Shown in pieces: positions 34,652-42,705 of a stretch of 52,441 nucleotides of DNA. The position numbers and the translations under genes are program-made. The notes beneath the pieces were generated by a model. That model searched no databases. It was given only the letters and a program-made list of their open reading frames with translations, and had not been told where the DNA came from. Each line of letters starts with the position of its first letter. Within the stretch, counting starts at the first letter, position 1. Origin of the DNA: Pseudozyma flocculosa PF-1 (lineage: Eukaryota > Basidiomycota > Ustilaginomycetes > Ustilaginales > Ustilaginaceae); assembly GCF_000417875.1 (NCBI RefSeq), contig NW_006920888.1, positions 411,109-463,549 on the forward strand, written 5' to 3'.

Positions 34652-35948
34652 ACGCTCTGGTGCCGTTTGCTCCGCCGGGCAGCCTCGAGCTTTGAGAAAA
34701 CGAGATAGGCGTGACCGAACCATCGACCCACCAACCGACCGCCGGGCCTTCCGGGGCGGTGACAGGGTTGGAACCCTAGCCCATGGCCACCTCGTCCCGA
34801 AGCCGGCAGGTTGATCTAGCCCAGTTGGACCCTCCGGCTGTGACAAGGAAGAAGGGACAAACTAGCGCTATGTAGGCAGGCGTGGCATGCCTGCCTTTGC
34901 CGCTTCTCGGGACCCATGCGCTCCTGTCGATGGACGTCGCCGTCACTGCCGTCTTGCGCATGCCTCACCTTGGCCCGGATAAGCTCGACCTGTCGTCAAC
35001 TGCGTCAAAGCCTTGCAAAGGTATGAGGGAGAAGAGGATCAGCTTTCCATTCGGTCGGTCGACGCGCTTCACACCCCTGGACCACAACTCTATCTCGCAA
35101 GAGTGACCGTGCATGTCGTTCGGGGTGCGAAGCGCCTGGCCTGGCCTGGCCCAGCACCTGGCTCCAGCCCAAAGTGCTGCCTGCATGAGCTCGTCTCCGA
35201 GTGAGAGTGCGCATGTAGGTCAAACAAGCGCCCGCGCGACGGTGCGGTGGAATGGTCGTCGAGGGCTGCGGGAGGGAGAGAGGTAGACGAATGACGACTC
35301 GTAAGGCCGGGCTAGGTCATGCCTGCCTCTGAGGATCCGGAAACGCTCTTAGCGACGTCGGCAGCGACGCGAGCCTCTCACGCTCCCCTGCTTGTGAAGC
35401 TTGAGCAGTTAGAAGAGCGTACGTGTAGGTAGTAGGGCAGCGGCCGCCCGCAGATCGGAGTGCTGCGGTCGGGTGGCGTGCTGGGCCGCGTGATGTCGCC
35501 GACGAGGGGTCGCGAGGAGCTTGATTTGTGGCGCTGCACTCCGACGAGGCGTTTGCTTGTCGAGGGGCGCGGGCCGGATACGGCACCCTGAGCCAGCACG
35601 CCCAGAGCAATGCAAGCAGCTCCTACAGTAGCCTGCCTGTCTGGCCATCAAGACGCCGAGCCAGAGGCAGGGGTTGTCGTCTCAGTCCCGATGCTGGACC
35701 GGCATGCCGCCTGCTGGCCTCGTCTCCGCGCCTCAGCGCAAGTGCGGACCGCCATCTGGGTACCCGCTTAGGGTAGGCGTCGTGACAGGTACTGTATCGA
35801 CGTCGCTCTTCCCAACGTCATCTCCTCAGTCAAATGTGAACTCGACCGGGAGCAAGGCTTCCACGCATCGGGATATACTCACCATCTCTCCAGCATCCAG
35901 CCCCTCGGTCTCTTCGAGGATCAGCTGGTCACACAGAGAGGGAGGGGG

Positions 35949-35973
35949 GAGAGAGAGAGAGAGAGAGAGAGAG
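35949..35973. repeat. (GA)n dinucleotide repeat
   Basis: About twelve GA units following a short G run; boundaries are approximate. Confidence 0.85.
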
Positions 35974-36415
35974 TCAGCACCGTCTCGAATCTCGATACGG
36001 CTCGGCGACTTGTGCGGCGGGAAACAGGCCGGGGGACCCTGAGCTGCCGGAACTGTCTCCTGACCCTACCTCGTGCGTGCTCTGCTCCTCTCTCATCGAC
36101 TTCGAATCGCACCGATGCGTCGTCGTAGTACGCACCTGCCGTCTTGCTCTGACGTCCGGAGAACAAGCAGTCTGGCAGCTAGTGCTCCAGGATGGATCCG
36201 AGAGCCTGTCCTGGGTCCCTGCTCCTCCTGTCCGACGGCGTGGGACTTGACAACGCTTCGAGCACCTGGTGGGGCGTGTCTCGCGCACATTAGTCTCTGG
36301 CTCTCGGTCAGACCTCCGTTCGGTATGCTTGCCGGTGCAGACGCCCAGCGGTCGTCGATCCGATCCGGTGCAGAAGCCTCTTGGCCTTCTGGCGGCAGTC
36401 GCCCGCCCTGGCATC

Positions 36416-36427
36416 TACAGTACTGTA
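36416..36427. other. Perfect 12-bp palindrome TACAGTACTGTA
   Basis: A self-complementary 12-mer, AT-rich against a GC-rich background. Half copies (TACTGTA or TACAGTA) occur at five other intergenic places in the window. It could be a dimeric protein-binding site, but no gene is adjacent. Confidence 0.6.
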
Positions 36428-38038
36428 TCCGACCGGGTGGCCATGTACGTCGCCGATGTAGGGACATGATCGCATGCCGCGCTTCGGATGTGCAGCGATG
36501 CAGAGGCCTCGGGCGTGAACGTCACGCCTGCCTGCTTTCCGGTCCCGGTTGGTCGTCGGTGGCGGCAGCACATGCGCCGCCGTGAAAGGCAGAAGGCAGT
36601 AGAGGGCGAGGGCAGCCGAGTATCGGATCCTCCGTGACTGTCCCAGGCCGATTCGGGCCGACAGCAGTCGAGATTGGGCACTCGATGGCGGGACCCCAAT
36701 CGGCTCCCTCGCTCGGAAGGGGACAATGGGCGCTTTGCCGCGGCAGATCCTGGATCGTCGAGCCGGGCGAGGCCCCCCGGGCTCCGGAGTCGTCGCCTGT
36801 GCCATCAAAGTCCGATTGGCCAGCTTGCTGCAGTCTCGTGACCAGAAGGAGAGGGCTTCCCTGACCTCGGTGTGGCCTGGCTCCCGGAGAGACGTAGAGT
36901 AGTCACTGCATCGGGGTGTGTGTACGGTACGACCTGCTCGAAGAGGGCGATGGGGGGCCAGACCTGTTCGCTCGCTGGTCTGCCTGCCTGCTGGGCGCAG
37001 ATGGAAGCCCCTCGATGCGATACGGGCTAAGGAGCTGGTCTGGCTCCATTCGGTCCGGGTCGGGTAGACTCACGTACCTATTTGCACATGTGCCCAGCTA
37101 GTTGGCTTCTGTAGACGAGGCCCAACGTGCGTGCCGCGTCATTAATGTCTGGACGTTGGCGGCCGTCGGTCCGGCCCGACTTGGCACATGAGCAGCATGC
37201 CAAGGGCGAAGGCGGGAGGGCCGAGGAGCAGGCTAGGTAGGCAGGCGGGCATAGCGTCAAAGGCCTAGGGGCTTGGGGGTTGGGGCGTGAGACGAGGTGG
37301 TTTCATGGCCGTGACGATCGAGAGGGGCAGCCCCTGGGACCCCACCAACCAGCCAGCAGCCTGCTGGTGCGGAACCCAGCCGGGCTCGGGCCGCTGCTCG
37401 GCTTTGGCCCCTCGCTGCCTGACTTTGCGCACGCGCGCCCGTCTTCCGGTCGGCGACTAGGCTCGACGACAAGCCTAGCCTGCCTGTGACGTCCGCATCC
37501 GCGCAAGCGTTCTGCCGCAACATGAGCCGCGCGCTGCTGCTGCGTACGGTAGGTTGGCCGACAAGGTTGATCCTCGTCGGTCCTAGCTTTTGTGTCGATG
37601 TCCGATAGCGTTTCGTCGCCTGGCCTAGGGTGGGTGACTTGACTGGAGCGCAGCAAGCGGCGTCGCGGCGCAGGTAGGCTAGGGACCGCGTGCGGGCCGG
37701 ACCATGCCGACGCCTGCGTGCAACGCTGCCGGTGGTCCGGAGACGATACGATACGATACGAGCAAGAAGATGCATGCCGTTGGTCGCCAGTCACCCTCGA
37801 GACGATAGGGCTCGACCGAATTCCTGGGACAACAATACGCTACGAATGCAACGGCATGACCCCGCTGGCATGGCATGGCGTGGCGTGGCATCAAACAGCG
37901 ATTCAAACCGCCGATAGCCGGTCTCGGTCGCTCTCACGCTTCCTTTGTTCGCCTACGGCGCTGCCTACGTCCGGTGCCGTCTTCGCTGGCTCTCCATCTC
38001 TGCTGCTCGCCGCCGTCATTCGAGGCCGGCAGCTTGCC

Positions 38039-38076
38039 GCTCCTTTGCTCCTTCGCTCCTTCGCTCCTTCGCTCCT
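38039..38076. repeat. GCTCCTTC octamer tandem
   Basis: Four GCTCCTTC-type units and a partial fifth, pyrimidine-rich, non-coding. Confidence 0.88.
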
Positions 38077-38389
38077 GTGACCGGCTCGCGACGCGGACTC
38101 ATGCCCGCCCCTCGCCTGCCGACGACTGCGCTGCGAGCCAAGGCAAGGTCGTGTCCAAGCCACCTACCAACGCTCGTGGGAACGTCGGGTCGTCTCGGTC
38201 CATCCGGATACAGATCGAATAGTACCCCTTCTGCGCAGGTCAAGCCGGACGCGCCGCGCTCGCTCTTCGTAGGCTGCTGGGGCCTTCTCCTCCGCCGTCG
38301 CATGGCCCAGGTGCCAAGGGTCTGGCAGCCTTCCCCAAGGCCTCGCTCTTTGCGTCTGAGCGCAGAAACGGCTCCAGTTCGTCGATCCA

Positions 38390-38461
38390 CGACTGAGGGT
38401 GAGGTGCGCGTATGTAGCTCGACCGCCGACTGAGGTGGAGGTGCGCATATGTAGCTCGACC
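38390..38461. repeat. 35-nt direct duplication
   Basis: Two nearly adjacent 35-nt copies (38390-38424 and 38427-38461) starting CGACTGAGG and ending ATGTAGCTCGACC, differing at a few positions. Not part of a recognisable gene. Confidence 0.85.
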
Positions 38462-39273
38462 TCGACGCCGTCGTCTCGGTGCCGATTCCCCGAGCTCTGT
38501 ATGGGCCCTACCCCTGCGCCACCATTGGGCGCCCAGCGACATCCTACTGCGCGATCATCGTCATCATTGTCCTGTCAGTCGGATCGTATTGTGGCAGAGA
38601 CGGCCCTCGTTTGCCTACCGACCTGCCGTGTGACGCCCGACATGCCTGGAAACCGGGCAAGCAGAGTCAGCAAATAAGCCGAGCGCGGAGCGAAGTGTGG
38701 CGTCCAGGTACAAAACGGGGCGGGATCCGCGTCGTTCGCTCGTCGGCGAGTGTGTGTGCATGGGTCCCGCCTGTCGCGTAGCGCCGCCAGGTCAGGAGCC
38801 GGGCAAAGAATGGTTCGGCACCCGATCCTGAGCCCGACCTGTCAGCCAGTCAGCCTCCAGCTCGATGGATCCATCAGCCCGCCACGTTCTGTAGCTGCCA
38901 CGCCCGACTCGGTCCTGGTGCCCCATTTGCACCCGTCCCGGAAGAGTGGCAGACGCCGTCTTCCTGAGCGTCGAGTCGACGCTGAACGACGAGGCTCGTT
39001 CCGCCAAAGGCGGGGTCACAGCAGGGCCGCCGCAGCCTGGCTCCCAGCACCAGACCCGCCCCTACTTCGACGTCACGGCCGCTCGCCCCGGGTAAGCTCA
39101 TGGCGAACGAATCGGATGAAAGAGTTGACGGTGGTGTTGCAGCGGTAGGCGGCGGCCTGGATGACGACGACCAAGTGTCACGACGAGCTAACGATCGGTC
39201 GAACAGGACGACGAGGGCTGCCAGAGGGACGGGTGTGCCTCAGCCACGGCGACGGCCGGCGAGAAAAGTCCCG

Positions 39274-40302
39274 TTACAGCCCGACCAGGACCTCGCGCGG
39301 ATGAAAGAGCGACCTGCCGTAGGTGCGAAAGGGGGTCGCTAGGATGCCCAGCTCGATGACCGGCGAATCGACGTCGAGGGGATACATGTGCGCCGACACG
39401 TACAAGTAGATGAGCTCGTCGTCGCCTCTTGCCGTGCTGCGCAGCGAGAGGTCGCGGAAGGCGACGAGCGTGTCGCCGTTGACTACATAGGGCGTCAGCG
39501 CGCCGCGCGCCGTGAAGCCCCTCCGGATCGTGGTGCGCGTCTCGCGCAGGATGCGCTGGCGGTCGAAAAAGGGCCTGGGCTGGTCCAGGGGCATCCAGTA
39601 CGGCCGCGCCCCGAGGCTGCTGATGCCCGTGTCGTAGTAGCGCAGGTCCGAGAGGTACTTGAGCAGCACCAGGGTTCGCTCTTCTGGCTTCGCCGCGAAC
39701 CGCGATCGCGCTCGCGCCTGGGTCGATTCGCGCAGGTCGATGCGCCCGGCGAGCCGGTGCTCGGGATCCTGGGAGAAGGCGGTCGGGTGCGTGTAGAAGT
39801 ACAGCCAGGGTCGGTCGGGGTCGCTGTGGGGTGCGCCCTTGAGCTCCCTGAGGATCTCGAGCTCAGCCGGTGGCGTCGAATGGAGCATCAACCAGACCGT
39901 CGACCAAGCGGAAAGTGTCCACGCAGGTTGCGCCGAGGACTGGCCGTCCTTCCGGACTAAATTGGTGTCGAGGTTCGGGGTGTGCGGCACCTTGGCTGGG
40001 CGAGGCGGGTCGACAACGTCGAGGGTTGCGGACCGATGCGCGGCCGGCCTGCTGCTCGAAACGACTTCGACGGCGTCTGGGTCCTCCCAAGGCCTCTTGG
40101 CCCCGCTGCTGCTGCCGCTGCTCAGCAGATCCTCGAAGCCATCCACGACGGGATGACCGGCGACGAGCTCTTCCCAGAAAGCATCGCTCAACGGCTCCGG
40201 ATTGACGTCGGGGGCTCGGACATGGCGGCCGAGCAGGACGAGCAGGATCAAGAGGCCGACAAGTGCGCAGGGTGCCCTGCGTGGCGACATCGACTTTGCC
40301 AT
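39274..40302 (-). CDS. Family protein B: signal-anchored protein of undescribed family, 342 aa
   Basis: Single open frame; ATG at 40302, with a second Met five codons in. A strong N-terminal membrane segment (about residues 11-25, PCALVGLLILLVLLG) is followed by RAPDVNPEPLSDAFWEELV, which matches RAPAVEPEALESSFWNALA in protein C. After a variable Ser/Pro linker the core begins near residue 165: PWLYFYTHPTAF (165-176), PEERTLVLLKYLSDLRYYDTG (206-226), ARGALTPYVVNGDTLVAFRDL (265-285) and VIELGILATPF (315-325). The helix could be a signal peptide (a secreted protein) or an uncleaved anchor; the sequence does not decide. It is the downstream member of a same-strand pair with C, 411 bp apart, which points to tandem duplication. 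No described domain recognised; no function assigned. It ends shortly after the core, without the tail of C. Confidence 0.85.
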   Translation of the reverse strand: MAKSMSPRRAPCALVGLLILLVLLGRHVRAPDVNPEPLSDAFWEELVAGHPVVDGFEDLLSSGSSSGAKRPWEDPDAVEVVSSSRPAAHRSATLDVVDPPRPAKVPHTPNLDTNLVRKDGQSSAQPAWTLSAWSTVWLMLHSTPPAELEILRELKGAPHSDPDRPWLYFYTHPTAFSQDPEHRLAGRIDLRESTQARARSRFAAKPEERTLVLLKYLSDLRYYDTGISSLGARPYWMPLDQPRPFFDRQRILRETRTTIRRGFTARGALTPYVVNGDTLVAFRDLSLRSTARGDDELIYLYVSAHMYPLDVDSPVIELGILATPFRTYGRSLFHPREVLVGL

Positions 40303-40713
40303 CGTCGGGGTGGCGATCGAGCGAGATGGAGGTGAAAAAGGTGAGAGAGAAAACTCGATGGACCAGCGTAGAGATGGAGGAAGGGGGGCGGAAAGAGTAG
40401 CGGTGAGCCTTCATCTCGAGTCAATTCGCTGGGAGCGAGCGACCTAGGGCGGCGACCCGAAATTGCCGACCGGATCCGGACCGTCCGGTGAGATGGAGAG
40501 AAGACGCCGGGATGTATGTACAGAGCGGAACGAGGAGAGGCAGGCGGATAAGGGCCATCGATGAGCAAAGATGACTGCGGGTGGAGAGCGTGCTATATTG
40601 CTGTGCACTACGGCTTTGATGCTGCATCGCCTCGCGATAGCCTCGAGGTTTCGCACTCGGGGCTGCCGAGGTTGACTGGGCGACGCCCCGGGGGGTCAGT
40701 GCGGGGCACCTGG
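40303..40713. promoter_or_regulatory. Spacer between family genes C and B
   Basis: 411 bp containing the 3' end of gene C and the promoter of gene B, both read on the minus strand. An AT-rich GCAATATAGC lies about 290 bases before the gene B start, too far for a standard TATA box. Nothing else stands out. Confidence 0.45.
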
Positions 40714-41850
40714 TCACGGCGAATCCGAGAGCGTCATCACGCTGCGGGCGCTCGCTGCGGCCTGTGCATGCGGCGCGACGAGGGTGGGGTGGCTACGGAG
40801 CACGATGTCGCCCAGATCAGCGTGGATGGCGGGATGGTGGACGCTCTGGAGGTTGGCGCCATAGGGCGTCGCCAAGACGCCGACCTCGACCGCGGGCATC
40901 CTGACGTCGGGAGGGTAGTGGACCGCGACGACGTGGAAGAGGGACCCGGAGCCCGTCAGCCACTGCGAGTATTCGGGCGCCTTCCTGAGCGAGCGGAAGG
41001 TGACGAGCATGTCGCCGTTGACGAGGTACGCGGTGACGGGCCCCCTCGGGCCAAAGCCGCCCGAGGAGAGCTTGCGCGAGCGCTCGTACTGGACCTCGTG
41101 CTCGAACGGCGGCTGCAGCGCGTCGGTGTCGACCCAGTGCGGATGTTGGCGGCTGGCCGGGCTGCCCTGGTAGTAGCTGCGCAGGTCGGCGACGTACTTG
41201 AGCATGACGAGGTGGCGCTCCTCGTCGGTGGCCGCAAACAGGTCCCTCGGCCGTCCGACGCCGTTCAGCCAGAGCTGCTTGCGTTCGAGGTTCGCCACCC
41301 CCGGAGCGATGACAAAGGCCGACGGATGGTCGTAGCTGTAGAGCCAAGGTATCGGCGAGGTGATGGTCGTCGACACGCGCAGCTGAGCCAGGTCGAAGAG
41401 GTCCGCCAGCGGCGCAGAGACGAGCAGCTGTTCGGGCGTCAGAGCCCTGGTCTTGCGAAACGGAATCGCTCGTCCGCTGGAACCGGAGCTGGACGAGGTC
41501 GTCGAAGAGTCGAGCGACTCCGGACTGTGGGGGGGAGTCTGGGCCCTCTCTGGAGCTGGAGGAGGGACAGGCGCAGGTTGATTGGTCAGGGCGGAATCGA
41601 AGTGGTGGTGGTGGTAGAGGCCCTGTTCGTCGAGCGGAGCGGGGTCAAAGGCGTGCGCGGCGTCGTGGTGGGGATACCTGTCGTTGCGGGTCAGGGCTTC
41701 GAGGCCTTCGGCGAGCGGCCCTCCTTCGGCGAGGGCGTTCCAGAAGGACGACTCGAGCGCCTCTGGCTCGACGGCGGGAGCGCGAACGACATGGCAGAGG
41801 ACGAGGGTCGACACCACGAAGAGGAGGGCGCCAAGCGTGCGCCACGGCAT
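40714..41850 (-). CDS. Family protein C: signal-anchored protein of undescribed family, 378 aa
   Basis: Single open frame. I start it at the ATG at 41850 (MPWRTLGALL); the frame stays open 20 codons upstream but has no ATG there. Residues 5-20 form a membrane segment (TLGALLFVVSTLVLCH), then RAPAVEPEALESSFWNALA, a variable linker with a four-His run and a Ser/Thr-rich stretch, and the core: PWLYSYDHPSAF (168-179), DEERHLVMLKYVADLRSYYQG (209-229), PRGPVTAYLVNGDMLVTFRSL (268-288) and AVEVGVLATPYG (320-331). A tail of about 45 residues follows. The core matches B and A throughout. The spacing Trp-Leu-Tyr-x-Tyr-x-His-Pro is shared with B. I do not recognise the family. Secreted or membrane-anchored placement is inferred from the N-terminal helix only. 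Confidence 0.85.
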   Translation of the reverse strand: MPWRTLGALLFVVSTLVLCHVVRAPAVEPEALESSFWNALAEGGPLAEGLEALTRNDRYPHHDAAHAFDPAPLDEQGLYHHHHFDSALTNQPAPVPPPAPERAQTPPHSPESLDSSTTSSSSGSSGRAIPFRKTRALTPEQLLVSAPLADLFDLAQLRVSTTITSPIPWLYSYDHPSAFVIAPGVANLERKQLWLNGVGRPRDLFAATDEERHLVMLKYVADLRSYYQGSPASRQHPHWVDTDALQPPFEHEVQYERSRKLSSGGFGPRGPVTAYLVNGDMLVTFRSLRKAPEYSQWLTGSGSLFHVVAVHYPPDVRMPAVEVGVLATPYGANLQSVHHPAIHADLGDIVLRSHPTLVAPHAQAAASARSVMTLSDSP

Positions 41851-42705
41851 GTCGGAGGTCGTCGTCGTCGTCGTCGTCAGAGGCGATGGCGATGGCGCAG
41901 ATGGGTGCAAAAGGAGGTGAACAGGCAGGCAGCTTTAGGGCGACGAGGAGACGACGACGACGACGGGCTCTCTTATACCATGCATGCCTCGTCGCCACCT
42001 CTCCCCACGGCTACATCTCTCCGAACTACGGTTGTCCAGCATCGACCATGTGCGGTCCGATGAACGCCTACGGCTCAGATCGCAAGCATCGAAACAGGAA
42101 GAGGGGCAGAAGCACACAAGAAGAGAAGACACGGGCCAAAGACAGGTTGGGCAGGTCAGGCACGGAAAGAAGCGAGGGGGGCAAACGGCGAGACGGCTGC
42201 CGACCCGGCCCAATAGCGTTCGCCCCCCGCAGCCTCAACCTCGATCGAATTCGGCCTCTGCACCACGAACGGGGCGTTGCCCTCGGCGCGCAGGCCAGGT
42301 CACGTTGGCCGTTCCTGACCAAGGTCCTGCAGCCACTGATCGCATCGCATCGGGATAATGAGGACTAGCTGCTTGTGGCGTTGACCGAAGGCGGAAGCCG
42401 ATGTTTTCTGACGAAAAGAGTGTAAGGATACAGCGAGCGAGAGTGCGAGGGAGTGAGGGCGAAACTGAGATGGCAACGAGTCTGCAAGGAGAGTGAGGAC
42501 TGGGAATACAGTGGCGACGACGACGGGCGGGACGGTAGTAGTGATACAGCTTGTAGGATACAGCGGACGTTGTGAGCAAAGGAGAGTAGGTGGTGGTGGT
42601 GGTGGCTGCAAGGGGATGCGAGATGCGAGGTGCGCAGCGAGTGCGGTGCAAACGGACCGAGACGGTGAGAATCCGGAATGGCAAAGGCAAATGGGCAGCC
42701 CGACC
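41851..42705. other. Intergenic: gene C promoter and 3' end of next gene
   Basis: 855 bp without a supported gene. It holds a (GTC)n run at about 41860-41879 immediately before the gene C start codon, the candidate TATA element, and a GGT run near 42591-42604 that probably lies in the 3' UTR of the 42706-45078 gene. Confidence 0.55.
41973..41977 (-). promoter_or_regulatory. Candidate TATA element of family gene C
   Basis: GGTATAAGA on the minus strand, 123 bases before the chosen ATG at 41850. Position fits a core promoter with a moderate 5' UTR. Weak evidence on its own. Confidence 0.35.

Larger units (their letters stand above)
30969..39273. other. 8.3-kb gene-poor region
   Basis: No open frame here shows a family motif or a splice pattern joining frames. 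The longest (for example 32386-33378 plus and 33695-34399 minus) are low-complexity translations of CCTG-, GTC- and GGC-rich DNA. Simple repeats include GT (31879-31925), CCTG (33161-33191), GTC (34630-34651), GA (35949-35973), an octamer tandem (38039-38076) and a 35-nt direct duplication (38390-38461). TACTGTA/TACAGTA motifs occur at 34403, 35790 and 36416. The bZIP promoter lies at the left end. A small or RNA gene could have been missed; I found no tRNA-like cloverleaf by eye. Confidence 0.5.

Noticed and set aside
41851..41910. Extension of family protein C by 20 residues upstream
   Set aside because: No ATG starts it; the first codon would be TTG. The downstream ATG aligns with the start of protein B.
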